From Euonymus europaeus (Eukaryota > Streptophyta > Magnoliopsida > Celastrales > Celastraceae), in assembly GCA_963580455.1 (NCBI GenBank), contig OY756966.1:24679001-24743000 (forward strand): a stretch of DNA of 64,000 nucleotides, given 5' to 3'. Position numbers and translations under genes: made by a program. Below, piece after piece: positions 1 to 10,413 of the stretch (its first letter is position 1; each line of letters starts with the position of its first letter). Under the pieces are notes generated by a model. The model worked only from the letters and a program-made list of their open reading frames with translations, made no database searches and was not told the DNA's origin.

Positions 1-248
1 ACACAATTCCAAACAGAAACTACACAGTTATAAACAAAAGTAATAATATTACAATAACCATTTTTAACAAAAACATACATTATTCTAAACAGGTTTCACA
101 CAATTCCAAACAGAAACTACACAGTTATACACAAAAGTAATACTATTACAATAACCATTTTTAACAAAAACATACATTATTCTAAACAGGTTTCACACAA
201 CTCCAAACAGAAACTACACAGTTATAAACCAAAGTAATACTATTATAA
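1..248. repeat. 97-bp tandem repeat, about 2.6 copies
   Basis: The block starting acacaattccaaacagaaac recurs at positions 1, 98 and 195 (third copy with one change), so the period is 97 bp. Copies differ at only a few bases. It lies on the intron side of the MULE transposase exon that ends at 304, so it may be an intronic array of that element. It runs off the left edge of the window. Confidence 0.85.
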
Positions 249-303
249 TCAGAATGACAATTACTCTAAACCTAATTTTAAAATTGAGCAGCATTTCACG
301 TAC

Positions 304-1570
304 CTGGATTTTTGGACTCGATTATCTTACAAAATGTTGGCAGCTGAGCATATCCTTCTTCAGCAGTACCATATATAGAATTAAGGGCACACTCCCTAGC
401 CTTCCACCCTTTCTAGTAGCTACACTTGACCCCATTTTCCTTCTGAAAATCTTGAATGACGTCATTGGGCCTATAAATTCGACCAACTTTCTCATATTTA
501 GACTTTATGCAGTCACCAATCAACGAGCTTGTTGCTTGTCGATTATCAGTGAAAGTCAGACAGTTAGACGATACATGAACATCACGAAACTTCTTAATCT
601 GAAATAAAGAAACATCTTTCATTGCAGTGGCTCGCATCCACCAGTTGCATTCATCAACACAGCACCGAACCATAAATAGTGTTTTGGTAGACTTGACAAC
701 TTTGAATTGAAAGTGTTTATTCACCGCATACTTGCACAACCTTTTATGCAAGATCTTCTTCTCCGTAAAAATGTCACCAACTCTCATAACCTCGGCACTT
801 CCATCAGACTCAACATTGGACTCAATCGCACGATTGACCGAAGGATTGCTGGGGCAAGAATGGGATGTATTTGTTGCCTGATTATTCCGGCCATTATTAT
901 GATCTTCGACTGCATAATCAACTGCCTCAAGGAATGCCTCATCGACTACGTCATCAGTTATATCATAGGCTGCCTCATGACTTTGATCATCAAAATCATC
1001 ATCATACAGTTCAATAGTAGGTTCATTGTTAAGTGGTTCTATTCCATCAATGTCTGGCAGTGTCCCTTTGTTTCTACTGAAACCAAGACTAGGAAATTCT
1101 TCTATTCCTTCTACAAAATTATGCACGTCATCCCTATGTTGGATATTTGGTAAGTTATCCCCGAAATCATCAATTCTGCCTCCGATATTAGAAGATATGC
1201 ACAAAGATGTAGCCGGAATACTTCTATCCATATTACACCAAATAAAACAGCGAACATCATCATCTCCTTCGATCTCAACCGGCTCGGTAGGACAACGCAC
1301 ATTGTAAAGGTACTTCATCTGAATATCATTATGGTGCAACTTTGTAATATCACGTACTTTATCTACTAATTCACAGTAAGAAATAAACTCTGAGACTATG
1401 ATAGCCTTGCTTTTCCCACCTTTATATGTGTAGTGCATGTCATTTTTTTCCCACTTTCCAAAATACTGAATCAAAATGCTCACCTCTTTCATTCCTTCAA
1501 AAAATGAACAATATATTCCCAATGGATCATTTTTCACAAGGACACAAAATAAAAACAATATTATAAACAT
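304..1570 (-). pseudogene. MuDR-type MULE transposase, N-terminal part, broken by a stop
   Basis: The minus strand gives about 385 residues from 1570: an acidic N-terminal region, then a MuDR DNA-binding-type domain. In that domain RLCKYAVNKHFQFKVVKSTK is followed by CCVDECNWWMRA and by the aromatic and basic track before the catalytic part. At about 411-413 the frame hits TAG where the family normally has Trp (context CSY-stop-KGWKARE). It then continues in frame through KGWKAREC and TFCKIIESKNPG to a splice donor (GTACGT) at 303. The DDE catalytic exon would lie beyond the left edge. The premature stop makes this copy non-functional unless read through. Family assignment is by recognised motifs. 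Confidence 0.75.
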
Positions 1571-3639
1571 AATTATACTACACTAAATAGAATATATACT
1601 ATTCTAAACACAAGTTCACTCTGTTCTAAACCAAAACTTCACATAATGCTACTCTTCTAAACAGCATATAACAACAACTGCTTTCTCAACCCGTTGCCAA
1701 GAACTCAAAATCAGTCATAACGTAGAAAATTAACGTCCATTGCTTCACATTTTTCCTATATGCAGCACACAACTACACGGTTTCCATGAATCCAACATAA
1801 TGAAGACATCCACTTTATAGATACCAAGTAATAAACATAATGCATTACTGATTAGGGTTCAATATCTGACCTGTAGTCAAAACGAGTCTCCAGCTTCAAA
1901 TCCAAGCTTCAGATCCGAATCCGAAAACCAAGAACACCGATAATCAGAGCTAGAGCTCTAAAACTTTTATGTCACAACTCGAGCTTCCATTTTATGGTCG
2001 AAAATCAATATTCGATGCAGAGTTGTCCATACGCATTGGAAAGGAGGAAGAACGGAGGAGGAGCTCGAGGAAGCTGCGACGAAATTTTACAAATTTAGAA
2101 AGTTGCTGCAATTGCGAATTAACAAATAGTCAAAGGAGGGCATATGAGACATTTCCTTGAGTAAAAGGGTTATAAGTTAAGTTTTTTTAAAAAAGGGTTA
2201 GTTAGCAAAAAATAAATTATTTTTGGGTCATTTTACCAAATTTCCCTTTCTAAAAAGCTGAATATTCCATGAAAACAAGCTCTCTCTTTCTCTCTCTTCT
2301 TTCCCACTCCTCCATGGTTCGTATTCCTCAAGTTTTTTAGATTATTCATCATTCGTGCAATCTAAACTTCATAATATGTTACAAAGACGCCACCCAGAAC
2401 TGAAACGATGCTAAAATCGACTACGCAAGCTCCGTCTTCGAATTCATGAACATAGAAATGTTCAACGTTCTTGCTAAGTGTCCAGTATTTCGTCTCAGAT
2501 TTTACCTGTATTTTAAGTCGAGAAGGAAAATCACTAAACTAAGGTTAGTTTTGTGCATTTGGTTTTCACAATTGTCATATTTTTACGTAACTATACAAAA
2601 AAAGTATTTCGTTGATAAATGTATATATTTTTAGTTGAGAATAGTTTTGTTTTCGTTTATATCATGCTAATTTTTCGTTGATATTTGATTCATTTTTTGT
2701 TTAGCTCATGAAATTTGTAGGGTTGATAAATGTTGTAATATTTGTTTGAAATTGTTGAGTTTGGTTGATAAATTTTACATGCAGGTTTGAAAATTTTTTC
2801 TTTATATATATATATGATAATGAATGGTTCCAATGGATGCTTATTGCAAACGTGAATGACTATTCTTAATTTGTTGTTGATTTTGTGGTAGAAAATAGAA
2901 TACTACTTGCAGCTTGAAAGTTTGTAACTTTTCGTTGATTACTGTATTTTTTTTAGGTTTATAAAAGTATTATATTTAGGTTTATAACTCATAATTTTCG
3001 TTGATAATTGTATTATTTTTGGGTTTATGAGATGCATATATTTCAGTTAGTGCTTTTGTTTCATCAAGCTTTGGCATTCTCACTTTTGATTCATCTTCTT
3101 CTTCCTTGGACGATTTATGGTGCGATTTTCACAGTTTTATTTTCTTCATTACCAACATAAGAGACCAAGGTTAATTTTATATTCTTCATTTTTCTTGTTA
3201 AGGTTGCTTCTAGTTTATTTTACCTTAATTTTCGTTGTTATTGCCTTCGCCTCCATGAATTTTTGAATAATGAGATTTGTGTTACATATCGTTTACAAAA
3301 TCTTAGAGTTCTCGAAGTGGTTAATATATATATATATATATATATATTAGGGCTTAGGATTGGTTGTTAAGTTGAGAAAAGTTTGTTGCTTGTGTTTTTT
3401 TTTCCCTCTCTTGTAGATATAGATGATAACGAATGATTTCAATGGATGCTACACGCAAATGTGAACGACTACTCTTAATTTGTTATTGATTTTGTAACAG
3501 AAAACATAACATTAATTGTTGTCTGACAGTTTGTAACTTTTCGTTAATTAATGCATTATTTTTAGGTTTATAAATGCATTATCTTGAGGTTTATAACTCA
3601 TATTTTTCGTTGCTAACTATATTATCTTTAGGTTTATTT

Positions 3640-3975
3640 TTTCTCAACGAAAAAATAGACATATATAAACGAAAATAAAACTATTTATCAACGAAAACAT
3701 TTGACCCAAATAAACGACTTTAAACATATTTCTCAACGAAAAAACTTGACCCAGATAAACGACTTTAAACATATTTCTCAACGAAAAAACTTGACCAAGA
3801 TAAACGAGTTTAAACCTATTTCTCAACGAAAAAACTAACCCATATAAACGAAAATAAAACTATTTATCAACGAAAAAGTCGACCCAGATAAACGAGCTTA
3901 AACATATTTCTCAACGAAAACATTAACCCATATCAACGAGAATAAAACTACTTGTCAACGAAAAAATTGTCTGAA
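3640..3975. repeat. About 53-bp tandem array with CAACGAAAA core
   Basis: Six or so degenerate copies of a unit reading ctcaacgaaaaaacttgacc, then a aataaacgactttaaac type segment. Two adjacent copies around 3731-3790 are nearly identical (54-bp period). The left half of the same element repeats the reverse complement TTTTCGTTGAT many times (for example 2670, 2930, 2995, 3540, 3607), so the array sits at the foldback axis. Confidence 0.8.
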
Positions 3976-4047
3976 CGAAACTACTTCTGGAAGAACAATA
4001 CATGTATTTATCAAATAAATATTTGACTTTGTATCGTTCGGTTGTAA

Positions 4048-4376
4048 TATATGACAGTTCTCAAAACCAAATGCATCAGACTAACCTTAGTTTGGTGATA
4101 TTCCTCCTCAAAAGAAAATTAGAAGGCAAACAAAAATTGAGGACAAGATGTACAACGACACATGAAGCTTTGGAGTTTCGGTCCAAGAAAGGTTGGAGTG
4201 CTGAACACTTAGAAATGACATTGAGCACGGGTATGTTCGTCCACTAGCACACGGAGCTTGCGTACGGTCCTTGTTCCGGAGTTTAAGATCGTTTCTGGGA
4301 GACGTCTATGACCAAATGTTGAATAAGGTGAGAGATCTACTTCACTTCAAAGCTTGAGAGGTACGAGTCATGGAGG
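4048..4376. repeat. Diverged second copy of the right foldback arm
   Basis: Positions 4048-4376 match 4525-4805 in the same orientation. Both contain a block like aaaaccaaatgca, then ctaaccttagttt, an ACGGAGCTTGCGTA motif, and end near a (g/c)tacgaNtcatggagga-type sequence. The element therefore has two tandem right arms and one left arm. Copies have diverged noticeably, so the duplication is old. Confidence 0.65.
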
Positions 4377-5049
4377 AAAATTTCTCAAACCTGCATGTAA
4401 AATTTCTCAAACAAACTCAACAATTTCAAACAAATATTACAACATTTATCAACCCTACAAATTTCATGAGCTAAACAAAAAATAAATCAAATATCAACGA
4501 AATACTTTTTTTGTATAGTTACGTAAAAATATGGCAGTTGTGAAAACCAAATGCACAAAACTAACCTTAGTTTAGTGATTTTCCTTCTCGACTTAAAATA
4601 CAGGTAAAAGCTGAGACGAAATACTGGACACTTAATAAGAATGTTTAGCATTTCTATGTTCGCGAATTCGAAGACGGAGCTTGCGTAGTCGATTTTAGCA
4701 TCGTTTCAGTTCTGAGCGGCGTCTTTGTAACATATTATGAAGTTTAGATTGCATGAATGTTGAATAATCTGAAAACTTTGAGAAATACGAACCATGGAGG
4801 AGTGGGAAAGAAGAGAGAGAAAGAGAGAGCTTGTTTTCATGGAGTATTCAGCTTTTTAAAAAAGAAAAAATGCATCAAAAGACGCATACTTTAGTAAAAG
4901 GGTTAAAATTTACATTTAATGGGAGGTGGGGTTAGATCTCCAATAATTATGTAAAAGAGGGTCATTTTTCCAAAAAACCCTGAAGTTAAGGCATGACTGT
5001 TCGACAGAGGAATAGTAGTGATAGCTAGGGCAGGAATATCAAAACGGTG

Positions 5050-5417
5050 TAGTTTTACTATTCTTCATATTTTAGTGACGACCAAAATTTGTCACTATAA
5101 GTCCAATGATTTTTCGTGACGACTAAAATGTTGTCACTAAATGGTTTAAGTGACAATTTTTAAAATCTTGGTGTCAATTTTTTTTTTCAATTCGCGCTAT
5201 GGTTTAGTATTTTTAATTATAGTGACGACTTTCAGTCACAATATTATTCCGTTGTCACAGAATATATAATATTCTGTGACAATATATATATATGTTGTTA
5301 CAAAAAGAAATCGTTTAGTAACAAATATTTTATATTGTCACTAAATATTTACTTTTAGTGGCATGTTTTTTATATTGTCATTGAAACCCGTCACTAAAAC
5401 TTTGTTTTCTTGTAGTG
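5050..5417. mobile_element. CACTA-like remnant with GTCACTA subterminal repeats
   Basis: The right end at 5405-5417 is TTTTCTTGTAGTG, whose complement CACTACAAGAAAA is the standard plant CACTA (En/Spm) terminus. The preceding 350 bp contains many short GTGACGAC / GTCACTA motifs in both orientations, typical of subterminal regions. I could not find the matching left CACTA end, so this is a truncated or non-autonomous copy. No coding frame. Confidence 0.55.
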
Positions 5418-5749
5418 ACTTATATCAATCAAATAATATCAGCTAGCGACTCCTACTGGATAAGAGATATCCAAACCAATTAACTTAATCAAACTCAGTT
5501 TTGATTAGTCCAAAGTAACCTACACAGAGGCTACATCTCTACATCACAATCATTCAGAAACATACATGACCACGCACTTGGCAATTACACGCTTTCAACT
5601 AGTTTATAGTGATTGAGTACCTGTTGCCTTCTCTTACCTCTATTATTATATATCTATCCATCTATCTTTGTTTTGACATTTGTGTTGGTTTCCTATGTTA
5701 TGTATGTATGGCTCGATAGATAATTAATGTGTGAAGAGTCCTTCTTTCC
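5418..5749. other. AT-rich spacer, nothing recognised
   Basis: No coding frame, RNA gene or clear repeat is visible between the CACTA-like end and the decayed gypsy pol. A short TCTATC-type run near 5650 is the only simple sequence. Confidence 0.5.
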
Positions 5750-7572
5750 TTGGTTTCCTTGCTTTGCTTTGATTTTAGCCTCTTTTGTAAAATTGCATGC
5801 TCTTTAGGACTCATTTTATAGTGTGGAAGGTTGGGTAGATTGGCACTAGAGATTAAATCAATGTGGCATTGTATTTGATGTAAGAGAGGTAATTGATTAG
5901 GCAGCTCTTACAGGAACAACATCAGAAAACTAAGCACAAAGAGTCTGAACTGATTCAGGGATTTCACAATCTACCTCTAGCCGTTCTTGGACAGCTACTG
6001 CTAGAATTGGTTTGGCTCCCTTAAAGTCTTGCGTAAATTGAGTTTCAGATACAACAAGTATTTTACCATGCTTGTTGGAGGTTTTTTCTATACCCAAGAC
6101 ACTTTTAGAAACAAGGGGCAGTAATACCACTCGTTTGCCCTTCCACATGAAGTGATACGTATTAGGCATGCCCTTGTGAACAACATCTCAATCATATTGC
6201 CAAGTTCGGCCTAATAGGACATGGAAAACATCCATTTTCACAACATCACACTGAATTTCATCCTTGTAATGCTTTCCAATCGAAAAAGAAACCTGTCAAA
6301 TTTTAGTGATTCGAGCATCTATACCTTTCTTGATCCAGCCAATAAGATAAGGAGAAGGATGCAGAGACATTCATCATCTTCATTCTCTAAATTTTCCTCG
6401 CCCAAGTTAGAATCTTCATTTCCCTCAACCAAGTTTGCTTGTTGTTCTCGTTGGGGGCACATATTTGAACGATGATCGATTTGATTGCAACGATAATAGT
6501 GGCTAGGCATAGGCTTCACATAAGGGTTAAGGTGAGTGTTGACTTATGGCAGCCGTTTAGAATTTGATGGATTATCGTCAACAGAGTGCTTGGATTTAAT
6601 GTTTACAACAACATTCTCCTATTTCACCTTCTTCTTAGCGGATGAATCACTCGGGGGTCTATGCATTGATTGATATTTGGATTTAGCAAAATTGTTCTCC
6701 ACTTTGAAGGCAAGGTTGAAGGCTTAAATGTTCCCTATATTTCTCTTGCAAACCCCCAATATACCGAGCAACTAGCTGGTTATCAATCTCTAGGAGCCCA
6801 ATACAAGTATTCAACCTATAAAATTCCTCAATATACTCCGCAATGCTTCGACCCATTTGTTAGCACATTTGATATTTCTGAAAAATGATATGTTCATAAT
6901 CATCAGGTAGAAATCGAGCACTCAATAACTGCTTCAGCCTTGGCCAAGATCGAATAGAGGCTTTATCTTCCTAGCATCTTTGATTCTGCACTTGATCCCA
7001 CCATGTAGCGACACCTCGTTTAAATCGTTAGGCCAAAAATTTTAGTTGTTTCTTGACAGTGCGCTTCCAATCCAGAAAATCTTCTATATGTAAACGACCA
7101 TCAAAATTTGGAATGTCCATTTTCATTATATAGTTAGGAACTACATTACCAAAAAATCCTCCCTGGTTTTTTCCACCACATCGATCACCCATCGCTCCAC
7201 AATAACATCTCATGGGTCTTTGATAACCTCTCATGGCCCATGTGGCTACATCCTCTTCACTGTCAGACTCAGCAAATTCTTGATGAAAGTGTTGACTTTT
7301 CTCCCCCTCAGATTTAGAGGCCTTAAAGTGGTTTGCAAAACCCCTCTCTAGACGATGGGGCTGTGAATAATCTCGAGGAGGTTCCCGATGAACTGCTGCC
7401 CGCTTGTTACGACAACTTCATTTCGCAGGTCTAAAGCCCGGTGAAATTCTTGAGTCAAAGCTACCATATGAGCTTCCATCTTATGTTCTAAGTTAGTAAC
7501 TGCTACCCACAGGGCTTGTATATCGCGTTCTTCGCCATCAGTGCCTTGACCAGCTCCACCCTTATCAGACAT
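5750..7572 (-). pseudogene. Ty3/gypsy gag-pol 5' part (gag, zinc knuckle, protease, start of RT)
   Basis: Reading leftward from 7572: an N-terminal gag leader (MSDKGGAGQG..., 7348-7572). Next is a KMDIPNFDGRLHIEDFLDW segment (7028-7150) typical of plant gypsy gag, then a retrotransposon-gag region containing LPDDYEHIIFQKYQ and SIAEYIEEFYRL (about 6750-6950). A zinc knuckle with its first Cys lost (YYRCNQIDHRSNMCPQR, about 6470-6510) follows. Then come the protease-linked segment with CDVVKMDVFHVLLGRTWQYD and NTYHFMWKGKRVVLLPL (6100-6250), and the region leading into RT ([20 protein letters not shown], about 5790-5850). Several frameshifts and stops, including TGA in place of Arg after WQYD, show the copy is dead. 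Confidence 0.8.
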
Positions 7573-7590
7573 TTAGAACAAGGGAAACAA

Positions 7591-7608
7591 CCTAGCTCTA
7601 ATACCAAT
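7591..7608 (-). other. Primer binding site, initiator-Met tRNA type
   Basis: On the minus strand the sequence reads ATTGGTATTAGAGCTAGG, one change from the usual TGGTATCAGAGC pattern complementary to tRNA-iMet. It lies about 20 bp upstream of the gag start at 7572, as expected for the gypsy element next to it. Confidence 0.7.
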
Positions 7609-8200
7609 TGATGTAGGAGAAGATCAAATTAGAACAAAAGGTAAAGAATCTCGTTGAATCCAGTACCAAGTAAGACAATATCTCATCTAAAAGCACCCGA
7701 AGTTCAGAGTGTTTCTTTTACAACCAATACTCCGACGCTAGAAGACTACCAACAATAAAACCCTACTTGCCATAATAAAATGTCATATTACTACACATAA
7801 AATGACTTGAGCTAGAAACAAAAGGACCCAAATAAAAATAAAGTATGGCACATAACATAACAGAGCAGGTACACCACCTATTCTTGAAACCTAGGAACAA
7901 ATAAGTTATAACATCTCAGCAACCTCATAAAATGTTGAATTTGGCTGAACTTCATAGACTTTAGTCAATATTAATCTCGAGACAACAAAAAGAGTTAAGA
8001 GTACCTCGGTAGAGAAAAACGTGTAAAGCTTTTCCACCTCTCAGTCTTAGATTTAGTTTTAGTGGGTGGCATAATGATATCTTCTCTTATTAGTTCCAAT
8101 GGATGGCATGCGCATGCTCGTCTCTTCATTCTCAAACTAAACACTACTTTAACTCTTGTCCACTTCGATATAAACATTTTCTCAACACAACATTATTAAT
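7609..8200 (-). mobile_element. Probable 5' LTR of the gypsy element, far end uncertain
   Basis: DNA directly upstream of the primer binding site should be the 5' LTR. It begins with tg at 7609 or 7612 (CA on the minus strand) and has no coding frame. I could not identify the partner terminus or a second copy in the window, so the right limit is a guess. 8200-8376 shows nothing recognisable. Confidence 0.3.
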
Positions 8201-8376
8201 ATGTGCTTATCCCAAAAAAAAATTATAAAAATGTATGTTAAGATAAATAGTATTTAAAGCAATGACAATCCAAACAACCTCGACGTACTATATCATACTG
8301 CTAATTCCCCATTCACGTGTTGACTGAATCGTATTAATAACTAAGGTACCGTTCATGTTTTATATGTTCTAATTAG

Positions 8377-8613
8377 TGGACAGAGAACTGAAAATGATTT
8401 GTATTAAACTTGAGTGATTTCATTGATTGAATGTTGCTGTATATATATGATTACAAGTATATGTAATTATGGTAGATATGCTATGACTGAGGCACCTAGT
8501 TAGGAAACTGAATGTCACATCCTATGGGAAACACAATCACATGAATTCTGTGTGATTTTGATATCCCTAATTACAAGTTCTATTACAGGAAACAATGTCG
8601 TCATCTTCTATCA
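8377..8613 (-). mobile_element. Copia 3' LTR, 237 bp
   Basis: On the minus strand the interval begins TGATAGAAGATG, right after a purine-rich GCGGGGGCA tract (the polypurine tract), and ends GTTCTCTGTCCA, so it has TG...CA ends. A TATATAT segment near 8450 may be part of the promoter. It follows directly the end of a copia pol fragment, which fixes orientation. Confidence 0.65.
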
Positions 8614-8888
8614 TGCCCCCGCAAGCGTAGGAATCTGAGAAGGATACCAAGCTTGGACCAATGAAGTTGAAAGAGTTGCTGAGCAAGTGGTTTTGTCAAC
8701 GAGTCTGCCAATTGATCCAATGTACGAACATGAGAGATGTGAAGTAGTTTGTGAGCCACTTGATCTTGGACAAAATGAAAATCCAAGGCAATATGCTTCA
8801 TGCGGGAGTCAAATACAGGATTAGAGCAAAGTGTTGTCCAAAATGGATTTAGCAAATAAGGGCAACGAGGTAGATGTGCAAATGGCAT
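8601..8888 (-). pseudogene. Copia pol C-terminus (RNase H tail)
   Basis: About 95 residues match the last part of copia polyproteins. The segment NPVFDSRMKHIALDFHFVQD is followed by HISHVRTLDQLADSLTKPL, the motif just before the polyprotein end. The upstream part of pol is absent at 8888, so this is a 5'-truncated copy attached to the LTR at 8377-8613. No activity is possible. Confidence 0.85.
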
Positions 8889-8919
8889 AATGCATGGTCA
8901 CATGCTACCATTAGCTGTG

Positions 8920-9273
8920 TTGTTTTTCACAATCTTGCAGGATGCCATAGACTCTGGATGAATCAAGTTTCTAGAAGAGAAGAAAATAGCAGTGGATGAA
9001 AACCTATTTCCTACATCAGCCAATGTTAGCATGATGTCTGTTGAATTGAAAAACCCGAACTTGTCTAAGGTCAAGTTAGTTTTGGACGAATCACCAGAGA
9101 AGGAGCGTCCAAGCGTGCTAGATAGGATCACCTATGATTCGGATAAGGTGGGACATAGATTATGTGTTCGATGCAAGAAAAGTTTGAAATGGATTCAAGA
9201 AACTCATGAAACGTCCTCAGGGAACACCATTTCCCATGTATTACTTAAGTTCCCTTTTATTATTCTTATTTAG
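8920..9273 (+). pseudogene. Ty3/gypsy gag/zinc-knuckle linker fragment
   Basis: The plus frame reads FFTILQDAIDSG-stop-IKFLEEKKIAVDENLFP and then SANVSMMSVEL. This matches the DAI(x)SGxxKFxEKK....DPFP linker seen between gag and protease in several plant gypsy elements. A TGA at 8959 interrupts it. Opposite in strand to the copia piece on its left, so it is a separate insertion remnant. The remaining part up to the stop at 9271 is less similar to anything I recognise. Confidence 0.55.
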
Positions 9274-9344
9274 ACTGAAAAAATAACATCTCACAATGCA
9301 GTATCAAATTCCATTCCGCAATACTGATCTCATCTATCTTACGT

Positions 9345-10077
9345 TAAGGGCATGCTTGGATAAAAAAAGAAGAAGGGTTAAGTGAAGTAGTGTAAGGGAG
9401 AATTAAGGGCTTGCTTGGATTAGGGGTTTGGAGAATTAAGTAAGAAAGATTAAGTGGAGTAGTAATTATGTATCTTACTTGGATTGAGATGAGGAGGGGT
9501 GAGGAGGGTAGTGTAGGGAATAAATTATCCCTACATTACTCTCATTAAGTGATAATTGTAACCCCTCAATTTGAGGGGTTAGGAGGGTAGAGTAGGGGAT
9601 CATAAGTCATTTTAAATTTTTTAATTCTTTAATCTACCTTACTCTACTTTGCTCTACCTCATATCCAAGTAAAGTTAAATAATTTATATTTTAATTAACG
9701 CTTAGTCTATCCAATCAATGTAGAGTTTCATTTTATTACTCTACCCTACTTAATTCTCCCTTACACTACTCCACTTAACCCTCATTTTTTTTATCCAAGC
9801 AAGTCCTAAGTAGGGTAGGGTAGGGTAGAGTAATTAAATGAAATTTTACCTTTATTGGATGGAGTAAGAGTTAATTAAAGTATAAATTATTTTTACTCTA
9901 CCCTCCTAACCCCCAAATCAAGGGGTTACAATTATCACTTAATGAGAGTAAAGTAGTTATCCCCTACACTACTCTCCTAATCCTTTCTTACTTAAAACCA
10001 AGTAAGGTATACAATGACTACTCTACTTAACCCTCCCAACTTAACTCTCCAATACTCTAATCCAAGTAAGCCCTAAA
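9345..10077. repeat. Overlapping MITE-like inverted repeats
   Basis: Two TIR pairs interleave. Pair A: ttaagggcatgcttggat at 9345 with its inverse atccaagcaagtcctaag at 9793-9810. Pair B: ttaagggcttgcttggatta at about 9404 with its inverse taatccaagtaagccctaaa near 10057-10076. Pair B also has long inverted subterminal arms (ggggttaggagggtagagta around 9577, mirrored near 9900). Termini are of the hAT-like GGGC.TGCTTGGAT style. No coding content. Confidence 0.6.
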
Positions 10078-10089
10078 GGCTTATACTTG

Positions 10090-10413
10090 GTTTAGGGATT
10101 GAGATAGTATATATGCACCAAAAATCGAATGGGACAACTCTCCGATGTCACAAGGGTGTTTCGAGAGAATGGGCCATCAATATCAAGGGTAGAGATCGGG
10201 ACAAACGGTGAAAGAGCAACCAGAGGATTTTATGTCACTAATACGTTAGGGAATGAGGTGGACACAAAGACGGTGGAGTCGGTGAGGCAAGAGGTTGGGG
10301 GGTCAATCTTGTTGGTTCACAAGTCCTCAGGTTGGAGTTCACACGCTTCGTCATCGAGTGTTAGCAGGTACAGCAATGGCGAGGCGGATGGCAGACCAAG
10401 ATTTTCCTAGCAT
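10090..10413 (+). pseudogene. Fragment of an ACR-type ACT-domain protein gene
   Basis: One open segment encodes SIYAPKNRMGQLSDVTRVFR, then ENGPSISRVEIGTNGERATR and GFYVTN, VDTKTVESVRQEVG. This is the last ACT repeat of plant ACR proteins, whose usual form is DRVGLLSDVTRxFRENGL...FYV.D..G..VD.KT(I/V)E.(I/V)R. It ends at RPRFS-stop (TAG at 10408-10410), where family members normally continue with a short LGSLLW...LGLI-type tail. No upstream exons are recognisable between the MITE nest and this segment. ACR proteins are thought to bind amino acids as regulators. I read it as an isolated gene fragment, probably moved by a transposon. Confidence 0.65.

Larger units (their letters stand above)
1..2246 (-). 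mobile_element. MULE (Mutator-like element), right end only
   Basis: A transposase exon reading leftward (304-1570) is followed by about 680 bp of AT-rich DNA. This ends at 2225-2246 in a sequence that, on the minus strand, begins GGGAAATTTGGTAAAATGAC, the usual style of plant MULE termini. The other end lies outside the window, so size and target duplication cannot be judged. The interval 1571-2246 holds no gene and is read as the 5' leader and terminal region. Confidence 0.6.
2247..4980. mobile_element. Foldback/long-TIR MULE-like element
   Basis: Left arm about 2250-2797 and right arm about 4380-4859 are inverted copies. The left reads aaaaagctgaatattccatg at 2252, and the right ends catggagtattcagcttttt at 4857. 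Conserved blocks include the CT-rich tract, the acgatgctaaaatcgactac region and the ctaaccttagttta block. The outer right end, 4955-4980, read on the minus strand starts GGGTTTTTTGGAAAAATGAC, resembling the MULE end at 2246. The matching outer left about 115 bp is missing, apparently replaced by the neighbouring MULE end. No credible gene lies inside; short ORFs are products of repeats. Probably non-autonomous. Confidence 0.6.

Noticed and set aside
707..1307. Plus-strand frames opposite the MULE
   Set aside because: They mirror the transposase coding region and show no family features.
3644..3826. 60-codon frame with FSLRNMFKVVYLGQ repeats
   Set aside because: A by-product of the 54-bp tandem array.
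9809..9835. Telomere-like (TAGGG)n run
   Set aside because: The unit is tagggtagggtaggg without the TTTAGGG plant telomere pattern, and it lies within a MITE-like repeat; very short.
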